A stretch of 64,000 nucleotides of DNA, from the NCBI GenBank assembly GCA_965277415.1, contig CBDICS010000040.1, positions 46,738 through 110,737 of the forward strand, written 5' to 3'. Under the pieces are notes generated by a model. That model did no database searches. It was not told where the DNA came from and worked only from the letters and a program-made list of their open reading frames with translations. The position numbers and the translations under genes were made by a program. Source of the DNA: JAHDHW01 sp965277415. Its GTDB lineage: Bacteria > Bacteroidota > Bacteroidia > Chitinophagales > Saprospiraceae. Numbering within the stretch: the stretch's first letter is position 1; each line of letters begins with the position of its first letter. Shown here piece by piece: positions 9,004 to 18,770 of the stretch.

Positions 9004-9963
9004 TTACTGATTGACAACATTTCGTGGATTCCCATCTAGGAATGCTTTTATATTTTCTCCTGTACTAGCCATTAATTTTTGTCGGGCTTCAACTGTTGCC
9101 CACGCTACATGAGGTGTAATGATACAATTCTTTAAGCCAAATAATGGATGATTGGCCTCAGGAGGTTCAGTACTTAGGACATCAAGGCCTGCGCCTGCGA
9201 TCTTTTTATTTTCCAAAGCATCTCTCAAATCTATTTCATTAATAAGTGGCCCTCTTGCAGTATTGATAAGATAGGCTGAAGGTTTCATCAAATTTAATAA
9301 CTTGGAATTGATAATGCCCACATTATCAATGGTTAATGGAGCATGTAAGCTGATAAAGTCACATTCAGTAAACAATTCTTCAAGGTGAACAAACTCTATC
9401 CCTGCTTGCCGGTCTCTCACGGGGTGTTTATGAGTCGCCTTTACTTTCATATCAAAAGATTGAGCTATTTCAGCCACCTTTTGCCCTATTTTACCAAATC
9501 CATAAATACCGATCGTTTTTCGTGCTAATTCATAAGAAGGTGAAAGTTGAAAACTGAAATCTTGACTTTCATTCCATTGACCCTCTTGAATAGCATTATT
9601 ATGATCCTGACAACGGTTCATAAAATTGAGGATAAAAGAAAATACATGCTGAGCTACAGAAGCAGTGCTATATCCGATTATATTACAGACCGGAATATTT
9701 TTAGATTTAGCAAATTCAACATCAACATTATTATAGCCAGTTGCCGTTACGCAAATGCATTTTAACTTTGGAAGTTGCTTGAGAATAGCAGCATCTAGTT
9801 TTTGCTTATTGACCAATAGTATATCGGCATCCAAAGCACGTTCTATAATTTCAATCGAATTGGTCCGGTCGTAAATAAGGGTTTCGCCATACTTTTGAAT
9901 TATTCCCCAATCTAAATCTCCTGGATTCAGTGTATAACCATCCAGCACTACAATCTTTGTCAT
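9004..9963 (-). CDS. hprA: D-2-hydroxyacid dehydrogenase (hydroxypyruvate/glycerate dehydrogenase type)
   Basis: 319 residues with the NAD-binding motif IYGFGKIG (153-160) and the catalytic triad of the D-2-hydroxyacid dehydrogenase family: Arg237 in NTARGP, Glu266 in STEPPE and His285 in TPHVAW. The opening VVLDGYTLNPGDLDW is typical of glycerate dehydrogenase/hydroxypyruvate reductase, so NADH-linked reduction of hydroxypyruvate or glyoxylate is the likely reaction. Substrate cannot be fixed from sequence alone. The small lipoprotein gene lies 60 bases upstream on the same strand and may be cotranscribed. Confidence 0.85.
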   Translation of the reverse strand: MTKIVVLDGYTLNPGDLDWGIIQKYGETLIYDRTNSIEIIERALDADILLVNKQKLDAAILKQLPKLKCICVTATGYNNVDVEFAKSKNIPVCNIIGYSTASVAQHVFSFILNFMNRCQDHNNAIQEGQWNESQDFSFQLSPSYELARKTIGIYGFGKIGQKVAEIAQSFDMKVKATHKHPVRDRQAGIEFVHLEELFTECDFISLHAPLTIDNVGIINSKLLNLMKPSAYLINTARGPLINEIDLRDALENKKIAGAGLDVLSTEPPEANHPLFGLKNCIITPHVAWATVEARQKLMASTGENIKAFLDGNPRNVVNQ

Positions 9964-10023
9964 TTCGTTATTGTTTTCAAACTCTCGTTATAAGACGGAT
10001 TTGAGTAAAATTCAAATCTTAGC

Positions 10024-10443
10024 CTATTTATCCAAAGGATATAAATGAAGTAATAATTCTAGTTTTGCATATGTTTCAGCTATAGAATGAGTACAAGCAA
10101 AACAGGGATCAAAGTTACCACTAATTCTGGAGTCATTTGGAAAAATTAACACTTCAGTTACATTATTTTTGTCAAAATGATTTTGTAAACCCTCATATCG
10201 ACTTAAAGAATCAGACACTAAAGTATATTTCCCAATATTAAGTCTATCATTTTTTTTATCAAAATCTATAACTTGAAGCCGCTTTTTAGGAATTGTTTGA
10301 GACCAGATCTCTATTTTACGCTCTTTAAGAAAAAGCAAAAGATCAGTGCTTGAGGCATTTAAAACTGGTTCTAATGAGCGATTTTCTGCTGCTGAACAAG
10401 AAAGGAAACAGAAAGTAAGGAGTAGAAGTCTTAAAATCTTCAA
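10024..10443 (-). CDS. Small lipoprotein of unknown function
   Basis: The frame extends upstream to an ATG at 10536, but that ATG lies inside the terminator of the DUF547 gene, so I place the start at a TTG (10443). This gives a 139-residue protein opening KILRLLLLTFCFLSC, a clean lipobox. The mature part is short and mixed alpha/beta, with a CFAC pair near the C-terminus (DPCFACTHSIAE). I recognise no family. It would sit in the periplasm anchored by lipid. Context (a DUF547 lipoprotein upstream, a dehydrogenase downstream) does not indicate a job. Confidence 0.6.
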   Translation of the reverse strand: MKILRLLLLTFCFLSCSAAENRSLEPVLNASSTDLLLFLKERKIEIWSQTIPKKRLQVIDFDKKNDRLNIGKYTLVSDSLSRYEGLQNHFDKNNVTEVLIFPNDSRISGNFDPCFACTHSIAETYAKLELLLHLYPLDK

Positions 10444-10501
10444 AATAAATCTTTTGAATAACTTCGAAGTCAAGTAAGCTATTTTTGAATGAATTTTAAA
10501 T

Positions 10502-10533
10502 AAAAAAAAGGCGCAACAAAGGAAGTTGCACCT
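10502..10533 (-). terminator. Rho-independent terminator of the DUF547 gene
   Basis: On the minus strand a 9-base stem (AGGTGCAAC/GTTGCGCCT, one G-U pair), a 7-base loop and eight T follow. It is 55 bases past the DUF547 stop. This supports starting the next gene downstream of it. Confidence 0.85.
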
Positions 10534-10587
10534 CAAAATATAAAGCTATGAAAAATATATCTTAAAACTAATTGTTTAACAGATTAG

Positions 10588-11703
10588 TTATTTATTTAAA
10601 CTCCAATTATAATCCTTATAAGTTACTTTTGCTCCAGGCTTGATCTTGACATTTGAATATTTATTCAAATAAGTGATGATATTTCCAAAATCTGCACTAT
10701 ACCATTCAAAAATCTTAGAAATTTCTACTGCATCTGCACTTATCGTATTTTGACTTGGATCATTAATAAAGGCTTTAGTTTGTTTTTCTAAGTAACTATT
10801 TAAATTTCCTTCTGTCCAGGCACGATTTAATAATGGTGGACAAGATTTTGCTGCACAATTGACAGCAAAATGAATTCTTGCATCTTTATATACGGGTCTA
10901 AGGATATCATTCTCAATATTATTAAGGGTATACGTTTTTCCTCCTAAAGGAATCCATTTATGATCCCATGGCTTTCCACCATGTAATTTTGTAATGCTAG
11001 AAACTGGATAGTTTTTTAATATCAATTTTATCGTTGCAGCATTATAGGCATTTATCCAATAAGCCATTTTTTTACTTTTTGACCAACCAGAAGCAGGTGG
11101 ATTCGCATCCAAAGCTTTTAAATACCCATCAAGTTTGGCCTCTTCAGCCTTTAAATTATTATAATTGACCTTCCCTCTTGCAGATACATTCTTTTTAAGC
11201 AGTTTGTCAAAAACATCATGTGAAAAAACTGGAGCTGCTTTCTTTTCTTTTTTTACCTTTTCGACCTTAGGCGTATTTTTTATTTCTGATTTCACCTGAA
11301 CCGCAACATCTACTACCTCTTCTTCCATTTTAGCTTTAGCATTAGTTTCTACTTTGATGGCTTCGGGTTGTTTAATTACCTCTTTGTCTTGTTTAGATGT
11401 TTTTTTAGGTTTGTTCTCTTTCTTTGTTGTGACTGTTTTTGGCGTTTCCTTCTTCACTTCTTTCACAATGTTGTCTTGTTTTTCAGGCATGCCTTCTGAA
11501 TCCATACTTTCAGCTATTAATGCTGCTTTGGGCTCCATATTGTCAGCATTGCTAGTCATATTATCAGCAGCATCACTATTGCTATTAGCTATTTGCTCCG
11601 TTTGTTTAGAATCTGCTGCAGTATTGGAAGAAGAATCTGTCTGCCCACAAGAAATTATAAACAGGATTCCAAAAATGAATAAAGTGGTTTTGATACTTGT
11701 CAT
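10588..11703 (-). CDS. DUF547 domain lipoprotein
   Basis: 371 residues with a lipobox signal peptide (LFIISC, Cys19). A long, low-complexity linker rich in Lys, Glu, Ala and Thr runs to about residue 165, and a DUF547 domain covers about 168-340. Family motifs are visible: MAYWINAYNAATI, IHFAVNCAAKSCPPLL and SKIFEWYSADF. DUF547 has a conserved Cys/His region suggestive of a papain-like or transglutaminase-like fold, but no activity is established. The linker could span part of the periplasm or reach the cell wall. The gene has its own terminator and is divergent from gldA. Confidence 0.85.
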   Translation of the reverse strand: MTSIKTTLFIFGILFIISCGQTDSSSNTAADSKQTEQIANSNSDAADNMTSNADNMEPKAALIAESMDSEGMPEKQDNIVKEVKKETPKTVTTKKENKPKKTSKQDKEVIKQPEAIKVETNAKAKMEEEVVDVAVQVKSEIKNTPKVEKVKKEKKAAPVFSHDVFDKLLKKNVSARGKVNYNNLKAEEAKLDGYLKALDANPPASGWSKSKKMAYWINAYNAATIKLILKNYPVSSITKLHGGKPWDHKWIPLGGKTYTLNNIENDILRPVYKDARIHFAVNCAAKSCPPLLNRAWTEGNLNSYLEKQTKAFINDPSQNTISADAVEISKIFEWYSADFGNIITYLNKYSNVKIKPGAKVTYKDYNWSLNK

Positions 11704-12016
11704 GATTTTGTTCGTTAATGTTTAAAAAGGTAAAAAAACAACAATTGAACGTATTTTAGACTAGGAGTGTTTAGCTTAGTTACTTTCAATGTTCTGTCAA
11801 AGACAATTTTAACAAAATATTAAAACATTTTTACTATTGTTTAAAAGAGTTCTTTGAATAAGTGAGTTATGTATTTCATTATGTAAAACAATCTTGACGG
11901 CACTCTCGTTTGAACTCTATCTAAATACTATCCAAAATTAGCTTATATTAGACAGTCTAGGCTTTGATGCTAGTATTGAATTTATTAGTTTTGCACACTT
12001 CAATTTCAATAATTAT
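11704..12016. other. Divergent intergenic region (DUF547 gene and gldA)
   Basis: 313 AT-rich bases without coding character. The gldA promoter is visible at 11964-11993. I find no TAnnTTTG box for the minus-strand DUF547 gene. Confidence 0.5.
11964..11993 (+). promoter_or_regulatory. Bacteroidota-type promoter of gldA
   Basis: TTG at 11964-11966, a 19-base spacer and TAGTTTTG at 11986-11993 match the -33/-7 consensus (TTG, TAnnTTTG) with ideal spacing. The expected start of transcription is about 15-20 bases before the gldA ATG. Confidence 0.75.
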
Positions 12017-12925
12017 ATGTCTGTAAAAGTAGAAAGTTTAATAAAAATGTATGGAACTCAAAAAGCGGTGGATAACCTAAGCTTTGAGGCCAATAAAGGA
12101 GAGGTACTTGGTTTTTTGGGACCTAACGGTGCAGGGAAGACAACTACGATGAAGATTATTTCTTGTTTTATTCCGCAGACTGCCGGTAAAGCTTCAATTT
12201 GTGGCTATTCTACTGATGAACATCCTATGGAAGTGAGAAAGAAGATTGGCTATTTGCCAGAACACAATCCACTCTATAAAGAAATGTACATTAAGGAATA
12301 CTTACAATTCGTTGCGGGATTGCATAAGATTAAAAATAAAAGAAGTAGAGTAGAAGAGATGATTGAGATGACTGGACTAGGGAGGGAGCAGAAAAAGAAG
12401 ATTGGAGAAATCTCAAAAGGATACAAACAACGGGTTGGTTTGGCTCAAGCCATGATCCATAATCCTGAAGTTCTAATATTGGATGAACCTACATCAGGCT
12501 TAGATCCTAATCAACTGGTTGAAATTCGAAATTTGATTAAACAAGTGGGTAAAGAAAAGACGGTTATCTTATCAACTCACATTATGCAAGAAGTGCAGGC
12601 AGTATGTGATCGGGTAGTGATCATTAACAAAGGAGGATTAGTAGCCAATGATGATATTAGTACCCTTCAATCAAAAGTTCGTGGGGAATCACTGGTCTCT
12701 GTACAGTTTCTTGAAAAAACCAGTCGAGAACAACTATCAAGAATTAAAGATGTTGTAAAAGTTACCAAAAATGATAATAATCGTTGGTTATTAGCGGCCA
12801 ATCTAGACAAAGACATTCGAGCAGCTCTATTTAAATTTGCGGTTGATCAGAAACTAACTATTATTGAATTGAAAAAAGAAGTTTCTAGTGTAGAAGATAT
12901 CTTCCAAAAACTAACATCTAAGTAG
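12017..12925 (+). CDS. gldA: Gliding motility ABC transporter ATPase GldA
   Basis: A 302-residue ABC ATPase with Walker A GPNGAGKTT (35-43), signature SKGYKQ (133-138), Walker B VLILDE (152-157) and switch His in STHIMQE. The length and C-terminal extension fit GldA, the ATPase that partners GldF and GldG in Bacteroidota gliding. The permease and GldG parts are encoded 0.8 kb downstream as a fusion, which supports the name over a generic drug-efflux ATPase. It is the first gene of a likely operon, with the next start only 2 bases after its stop. Confidence 0.88.
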   Translation: MSVKVESLIKMYGTQKAVDNLSFEANKGEVLGFLGPNGAGKTTTMKIISCFIPQTAGKASICGYSTDEHPMEVRKKIGYLPEHNPLYKEMYIKEYLQFVAGLHKIKNKRSRVEEMIEMTGLGREQKKKIGEISKGYKQRVGLAQAMIHNPEVLILDEPTSGLDPNQLVEIRNLIKQVGKEKTVILSTHIMQEVQAVCDRVVIINKGGLVANDDISTLQSKVRGESLVSVQFLEKTSREQLSRIKDVVKVTKNDNNRWLLAANLDKDIRAALFKFAVDQKLTIIELKKEVSSVEDIFQKLTSK

Positions 12926-12927
12926 AG

Positions 12928-13596
12928 ATGATAAAATTACTGAATACTATTCTATTTTGCTTACTTGCTTCATTAATATTGAAAGGACAAGCAGACTCAG
13001 TAGTTTTAACTAAAAATTTCAATTTTGAGGATGGTGTATATATGACCTTTGAGGCCTTCCAAAAAAATGAGCCTACTTTTTTGTGGAAAGATCTGCGGTC
13101 AAATCTTGTGGCTAATCCACAAACCTTTATGGCGCAGGTCGAATATTTGGAATTAATAGACAGCAATGCTCTAATCAATTTGGATGAGGTTTGGGGCATT
13201 AGCCTAGGAGGCCTTCCATATATCCGTTTAGAAAAAGGGACTGTAAAAAGAGCCTTAACAAACTTTGCCGCCTTAAAAGTGAGAGGTAAGATTTGCTATT
13301 TCGAATTTGAGACACTTGAGACTGTACAGATAGCAATGCCTGTATATAATCCAATAACTCGGAAGCCATTTAGGATGGCTATGGTAGAAAGAGATATCAA
13401 TATAGTACACCAGAGAATATTGGATTTTGAAACTGGTATGATTAAGACACTTAATGTCGAAAATCTAAAATCTTGGGTCAAAGATGATACTCAACTGATT
13501 AATGCTTTGGAAAGTTTAGGAGATGATGCTGATGAGAAACTATTCAAATGTATTTTGATATATGATGATAGACATGAAATCTATATTAAAGAATAG
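12928..13596 (+). CDS. Exported protein of unknown function inside the gld cluster
   Basis: 222 residues with an N-terminal hydrophobic signal (about 1-19) followed by QADSVV. The mature part is predicted mostly beta with a helical tail and has no motif I recognise. It starts 2 bases after gldA, so translation is probably coupled. It is followed by a 124-base gap and gldFG. Placement between ATPase and permease suggests a periplasmic accessory of this transporter, but that rests on position only. Confidence 0.7.
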   Translation: MIKLLNTILFCLLASLILKGQADSVVLTKNFNFEDGVYMTFEAFQKNEPTFLWKDLRSNLVANPQTFMAQVEYLELIDSNALINLDEVWGISLGGLPYIRLEKGTVKRALTNFAALKVRGKICYFEFETLETVQIAMPVYNPITRKPFRMAMVERDINIVHQRILDFETGMIKTLNVENLKSWVKDDTQLINALESLGDDADEKLFKCILIYDDRHEIYIKE

Positions 13597-13670
13597 TGAA
13601 TTAAATAAGTGTCCATTGACACGCTATTCCTAAAAGAAAGTGAAAGCCAAATTGGCCAATAATTTAATAA

Positions 13671-13704
13671 GAAGTTGCTTGAAATTATATTTTTAATCAA
13701 CTTC
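13671..13704. repeat. Short GAAGTTG/CAACTTC inverted repeat before gldFG
   Basis: GAAGTTG (13671-13677) and CAACTTC (13698-13704) form a small inverted repeat 16 bases upstream of the gldFG start. The ends match those of the dispersed element at 4327-4485. It may be a shortened copy or a leader hairpin. Confidence 0.4.
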
Positions 13705-13720
13705 AAAATAAGATAGCGGA

Positions 13721-16336
13721 ATGCTTAGTATTTTTAAAAAAGAGATTAATTCATTTTTTAGTTCATTAGTCGGATACATTGTCATTGCAGTATTTTTACT
13801 GTCACTTGGATGGGTGATGTGGATTTATCCTAATACTAGTATTTTGGAAAATGAATTTGCTACGCTGGATCAATTGTTTATTGGTGCACCATTGATCCTA
13901 AGTTTCATTATCCCTGCGATTACTATGCGTAGTTTTGCTGAAGAACATCAGATTGGAACACTTGAACTTTTAACGACGAAACCGGTTTCTGATTTGGAAA
14001 TCATATTTGGAAAGTTTCTCGCTTCAATGGTTTTGGTTGTGTTGATGTTGATCCCCACTTTATGTTACTTTTATTCTGTTTATCAATTAGGATCGCCTGT
14101 TGGAAATATTGATACAGGTGGGGTAATCGGTAGTTATATAGGTTTAATCTTCTTAAGTGGAGCTTTTGTTGCTATTGGCCTATTGTGTTCCTCCTTGACA
14201 AAGAATATTATTGTTTCTTTGATTTTAGGGATTTCGGCTTGTGTATTTTTTTATTGGGGATTAGATTTGATTAGTGAGCTACCTATATACTTTGGAAAAG
14301 GAGATACGGCTATCCAAATGCTAGGGATTGATTACCATTACAATGCTGTGAGGAGGGGATTGCTTGATACCCGAGATTTATTTTATTTTGTAAGCCTTAT
14401 TGGTGTGTTCTTAAGCTTGACATTGGTTTCTTTTAATAGTAGGAAATGGATGATTCAGAGTGGAGAAGATAACAAGAGTACAATCATTGAAGCCCTAGCT
14501 GGTTTAATACCATTGATCATTACTTTCTTAGTATTATTTAGAAATTTTGGATCGGCGGCAGCACTGACACTTGGTGGATTACTTGGCTTTTTAACTTATT
14601 CGATAACGAAGGCATATAGAAATAAAAATTCCAGTAATTTCCATTCATTAGTTCAACCACTATTAACCATTCCGATTTTTATTTTTCTTGCGGTTGTTGG
14701 TAATTTCATTTTTACAAAATTTGACCTTACTGACGATAAACGATATACGCTGACAGGGCCTTCCATCAATGTTATTGAAAATATTAATGATTTAATGGAT
14801 GTTACTGTATTATTAGAGGGGGATTTGCCAGCTGATTATACACGACTTCAAAACTCTGTCCAAGAAATTTTAGATGATTTTCGGTCATATAATAGTGGTA
14901 TAGAATATACATTCGAAAACCCTACTGAAGGTACTGAAGAAGAAGTAAGAGAAAATATAGAAGCACTAGGAAAGCAGGGCATTACAGCAGTTTCTATTCA
15001 AATTCCCGGCCTGGATAGTCGAGAGTTAAAATATATCTTTCCCTATGCATTGATTAATTATAGAGGAAGGACAGCGACTATAAACCTTTTAGAACCTGTA
15101 CAAGCTGGTATGTCTGAGAGAGCAGCTTTAGGCAAATCTGTTAATCTTTTGGAATTCAAATTTATCAATGCGATCCAAAAACTAAAATCTTCTTTCCGAC
15201 CTGTCATTACCTATACTGTCGGTCATGGAGAATTAGAACCTTTGCAATTTGCGGATCTTCGTAAATCTCTTTTTTCCTATTATGATGTAGGTGGATTGAA
15301 TCTAGATAGTTTGGTTGCTATTGATTCGGATATTGATATTTTAATGATTCCAAAGCCTAGAAAACCTTTTAGTAAAAAAGACCTCTTTAAGATTGACCAA
15401 TATGTGATGAATGGTGGTAAAGTAATTTGGGCAATTGATATGATGGATATGAGTATAGATTCGATCGCTGCTCAAAGAGGAGCGCCCTATATATCAGGAG
15501 AATTACCTTCAGCTGAAGGTATTGGAAATCTTTTATTTAAATATGGTTTACGCGTACGACCATCCAATTTTATTTTTGATGTTGAAAGCAGTAGAGTACC
15601 TTTACAAACTGGCGTACAAGGAAATACACCAAAATTCGATCTATTCCCATGGTTTTATCATCCAATAATTTCACCAAAATCTGAACATCCAATAGTGAAA
15701 GGATTAGATAGAATCAATATGTTTTTTCCAACTGTTATTGATACCTCTGTCGGTGTAAGAACTAACCTTAAAAAAGAAGTACTTCTAAGTTCATCTAACT
15801 ATTCTAAAATTAGACCTAATACACATCGCTTTTCATTTGAAGAAGTTAATGTAGACCCTCAAAAATTAGAATTTAATAAGCCTAATCTACCCGTAGCAGT
15901 TTTATTAGAAGGTGTTATTCCTTCTGCTTATCGCAACAGGGTTGGATCGGGGATGTCTGAGACTTTAAAGGAAATAGGCAAAGAATATTTAGAAGAAAGT
16001 AAACCCACAAAAATGATTGTGATTAGTGATGGGGATATTATGAAAAACTTAGTGGATAAACGAAATAACAAATATTCACCTTTGGGTTTTAATAAATATG
16101 AAAGTTACACTTTTGCTAATAAGGATTTTTTAATGAATTGTATTGAGTATTTGATGGACGATAATGATGTACTCGAATCTCGTTCAAAAGAAATTGAATT
16201 GCGATTATTAGACAAGGTAAGTGCGCAAAAAAATAAAGGGTTCTGGAGGTTTTTAAATACTGGAGTACCAATAATTATTTTAATACTATCGGGTTTGATA
16301 TATACCTATATAAGAAGGAAGCGGTTTGCTTCATAA
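13721..16336 (+). CDS. gldFG: GldF-GldG fusion, gliding ABC transporter permease plus GldG domain
   Basis: An 871-residue protein. Residues 1-240 are a GldF-type six-helix permease (opening MLSIFKKEINSFFSS, then TMRSFAEEHQIGTLELLTTKP). Two or three further helices (about 262-335) lead into a GldG periplasmic region starting at TKFDLTDDKRYTL, and a single C-terminal helix (about 847-865) is followed by RRKR. In Flavobacterium gldF and gldG are separate genes; here they form one frame with no stop or frameshift sign. Together with GldA it should make the GldAFG transporter needed for gliding; its substrate is unknown. The DUF4340 gene follows after 12 bases. Confidence 0.88.
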   Translation: MLSIFKKEINSFFSSLVGYIVIAVFLLSLGWVMWIYPNTSILENEFATLDQLFIGAPLILSFIIPAITMRSFAEEHQIGTLELLTTKPVSDLEIIFGKFLASMVLVVLMLIPTLCYFYSVYQLGSPVGNIDTGGVIGSYIGLIFLSGAFVAIGLLCSSLTKNIIVSLILGISACVFFYWGLDLISELPIYFGKGDTAIQMLGIDYHYNAVRRGLLDTRDLFYFVSLIGVFLSLTLVSFNSRKWMIQSGEDNKSTIIEALAGLIPLIITFLVLFRNFGSAAALTLGGLLGFLTYSITKAYRNKNSSNFHSLVQPLLTIPIFIFLAVVGNFIFTKFDLTDDKRYTLTGPSINVIENINDLMDVTVLLEGDLPADYTRLQNSVQEILDDFRSYNSGIEYTFENPTEGTEEEVRENIEALGKQGITAVSIQIPGLDSRELKYIFPYALINYRGRTATINLLEPVQAGMSERAALGKSVNLLEFKFINAIQKLKSSFRPVITYTVGHGELEPLQFADLRKSLFSYYDVGGLNLDSLVAIDSDIDILMIPKPRKPFSKKDLFKIDQYVMNGGKVIWAIDMMDMSIDSIAAQRGAPYISGELPSAEGIGNLLFKYGLRVRPSNFIFDVESSRVPLQTGVQGNTPKFDLFPWFYHPIISPKSEHPIVKGLDRINMFFPTVIDTSVGVRTNLKKEVLLSSSNYSKIRPNTHRFSFEEVNVDPQKLEFNKPNLPVAVLLEGVIPSAYRNRVGSGMSETLKEIGKEYLEESKPTKMIVISDGDIMKNLVDKRNNKYSPLGFNKYESYTFANKDFLMNCIEYLMDDNDVLESRSKEIELRLLDKVSAQKNKGFWRFLNTGVPIIILILSGLIYTYIRRKRFAS

Positions 16337-16348
16337 AAAATGTGAGTC

Positions 16349-17359
16349 ATGAAAAAAACAACAATATTTTTACTCGCTGTGTTTTTAGTTTTGGGTGGGG
16401 CAGCTGCATGGTATTTTTCACAGAAAGTAGGAAAACCTAAAGCTTCTTATGAAGCGACATCCAATATGGATTTTAAAATTGACCCCAATTTAGTTCATAA
16501 GATATTCCTTGCTGATCGAAAAGGCACCAAAACGACTCTACTTAAGGTTGGTGAAGAATGGCTTTTAGAAGGAAAAGATAAAATAAGACCTAGTGCAATT
16601 AAATTATTAATGGATGCTATTGGTAGAGTCGAAGTCAAGTATCGTCCTGCAAAAGCGGCTTATACTAGAGTGACAAAAGACCTTGCGACTTTTGGTATAG
16701 AGGTCGAACTCTATGGAAAGGATAATGAATTATTGAGAAATTATTATGTTGGTGGAGTTGATGAAAACGGAGAAGGCAATTACATGATTATGGCTGAATC
16801 GGATGAACCTTTTGCAACTCATGTTAAGAATTTTGTTGGTGGATTAAGAACAAGATTTGCTATGGCTGGTGATGAATGGAGAGACCGTTCGGTCTTTGCG
16901 GAAAAACCAGAAGATATTACTTTTGTATCTATTGAATACCCTAGGCAGAAAAATAAATCTTTTAAATTAATTAAAGATGGATCTAATTATAAAGTTGAAC
17001 CTTTTTTCAAAACAACATCTATTGTTGATAAAAAACCAATAAAAGGTAAACCTTTACAATTTCTACAAGAGTTTAAATCAAAAATTGCAGAAAATTTTCA
17101 AAATAATTATACTAAAAAAGAGTTCGCAAAGACAATAACTCCTTTTGCAATTGTTACTGTGATGAAAGAAGATGGAACTGAAAAATCAGTTCGATTTATT
17201 CCTTATCAAAAAGTAGATAAAAACGGAAATATAGTTCCTCAAAATCCAGACACCCCAATTTTCCGATACCATGCAGATTGTAGTTGGGGAGATTTTATGG
17301 TCGTGCAGCAACTTGTTTTTGGAAATTTGTTTTGGGGCTATGAAAGTTTTTTTCAATAG
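16349..17359 (+). CDS. DUF4340 domain protein
   Basis: 336 residues with one N-terminal membrane anchor (about 4-22), then a periplasmic DUF4340 domain (LLKVGEEWLLEG, YRPAKAAYTRVTKDLATFG). DUF4340 proteins are often encoded next to ABC-2 permeases and GldG-like proteins in many phyla, exactly as here (12 bases after gldFG). A role as a periplasmic component of the same transporter is likely. No catalytic motif is seen. The next gene starts 35 bases downstream. Confidence 0.82.
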   Translation: MKKTTIFLLAVFLVLGGAAAWYFSQKVGKPKASYEATSNMDFKIDPNLVHKIFLADRKGTKTTLLKVGEEWLLEGKDKIRPSAIKLLMDAIGRVEVKYRPAKAAYTRVTKDLATFGIEVELYGKDNELLRNYYVGGVDENGEGNYMIMAESDEPFATHVKNFVGGLRTRFAMAGDEWRDRSVFAEKPEDITFVSIEYPRQKNKSFKLIKDGSNYKVEPFFKTTSIVDKKPIKGKPLQFLQEFKSKIAENFQNNYTKKEFAKTITPFAIVTVMKEDGTEKSVRFIPYQKVDKNGNIVPQNPDTPIFRYHADCSWGDFMVVQQLVFGNLFWGYESFFQ

Positions 17360-17394
17360 AACTAAAATCTCATTGTTAAAATACTTCAATATCA

Positions 17395-18672
17395 ATGCTA
17401 AGAATAATTGGTTTGTGTTTTATAGTGCTAAGCTCTTTAGCTATGATGAATGTCTGGTCGACTCCTGAAGTGATCAATAATGTTTCAATTAACTCAATTC
17501 ATCATAGCCCTGAATGGGGCTTTTTTGGACATCGAAGGATTAATCGAATGGCGGTCTTTACCCTTCCTCCTGAGATGATTATTTTTTATAAAAAACATAT
17601 TGAATACATCACTGATCATGCCGTAGATCCAGATAAACGAAGATATGCTACACGTCACGAGGCTGTAAGGCATTATATAGATATTGATCAATGGGGAACC
17701 TATCCATTTGATAATGTTCCACGTATATGGACAGATGTATTGGTGAAATATACTGGACTCCATGTACTGACTCATAATGGTGATACCATCCAGGTGATAG
17801 ATAATGAGTCTATTGACTCAGATAATCCTTATCTGAAATTAAGTAAGAACTTTATTGAACTAACAAATCAAAATACTTCCATTACCTACGATCGTTATCG
17901 CAATTTTTTTTCAAATAATATATTACCTCAATATTATGAAGATGATTGGGTAATCGATATGGATAGTTTAAATGTATTATTAGGAGAAAACGTCGATTTT
18001 AAAATGTGTTTTGGAATAGATCATTTTTCGGAGCATGGGATTCTTCCTTATCATCTAGAAAAAATGCAAGCTAATCTTACAGCGGCTTTTAAAAATAAAG
18101 ATACTCAACGCATTTTGAGATTGTCTGCTGAATTTGGACATTATATTGGCGATGCACATGTACCTTTGCATACGACAAGCAATTATAATGGACAGTTGAC
18201 TGATCAAATTGGAATCCATGCTTTTTGGGAAAGCCGAATTCCAGAGCTTTTTGCAGATAAACAATTTGATTTTTTTGTTGGAAAAGCAGATTACATAGAT
18301 GAAGTCAGAGACTATTATTGGGATGTAGTATTGACAAGTCATTCCTATGTAGATAGCGTACTATTGATTGAAAAATCTTTAAGTGAGACTTTTCCTGAAG
18401 ATCAACAATACTGTTATGATGATCGATTGGAATCAACTATTCGAACACAATGTAGAGCTTATGCTGCCGCTTATCAGAATCGAATGGATGGAATGGTGGA
18501 ATCTCGGATGCGGAGCTCAGTATTGTCCATAGGTTCAGCTTGGTATACCGCTTGGCTTGATGCAGGGCAACCCAACCTCAAAGATTTATTACCCAATTCT
18601 AGCAAAACAAAAGAAGATGAATCGCTAGAAAATGCTTATAAGAGTGGTAATATTAAGGGCAGAGAACATTAA
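17395..18672 (+). CDS. Exported S1/P1 nuclease / zinc phospholipase C-fold protein
   Basis: 425 residues with a signal peptide (about 1-22). The helical S1/P1-phospholipase C fold is suggested by WGFFGHRRIN near the N-terminus, by GHYIGDAHVPLH (the GHxxGDxHxPLH zinc-ligand motif) and by IHAFWESR. These enzymes use three zinc ions and cleave nucleic acids or phospholipids. The Bacteroidota members are uncharacterised, so the substrate is open. It is the last gene of the gld-headed run and may share its transcript. The C-terminal tail is rich in Lys, Glu and Ser with no T9SS signal. Confidence 0.75.
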   Translation: MLRIIGLCFIVLSSLAMMNVWSTPEVINNVSINSIHHSPEWGFFGHRRINRMAVFTLPPEMIIFYKKHIEYITDHAVDPDKRRYATRHEAVRHYIDIDQWGTYPFDNVPRIWTDVLVKYTGLHVLTHNGDTIQVIDNESIDSDNPYLKLSKNFIELTNQNTSITYDRYRNFFSNNILPQYYEDDWVIDMDSLNVLLGENVDFKMCFGIDHFSEHGILPYHLEKMQANLTAAFKNKDTQRILRLSAEFGHYIGDAHVPLHTTSNYNGQLTDQIGIHAFWESRIPELFADKQFDFFVGKADYIDEVRDYYWDVVLTSHSYVDSVLLIEKSLSETFPEDQQYCYDDRLESTIRTQCRAYAAAYQNRMDGMVESRMRSSVLSIGSAWYTAWLDAGQPNLKDLLPNSSKTKEDESLENAYKSGNIKGREH

Positions 18673-18770
18673 TTATGTGATCAGTCCTCCGGACGATGTG
18701 ATTAGGTGATCGCTTCGCTTGTGAGGGGCTACTTTTGACAGACTTCCAATCTTGCGATTGCCATAGTACA

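Noticed and set aside
10444..10536. Upstream extension of the small lipoprotein to an ATG at 10536
   Set aside because: That ATG lies in the terminator stem of the DUF547 gene, and the added residues would spoil the lipoprotein signal.
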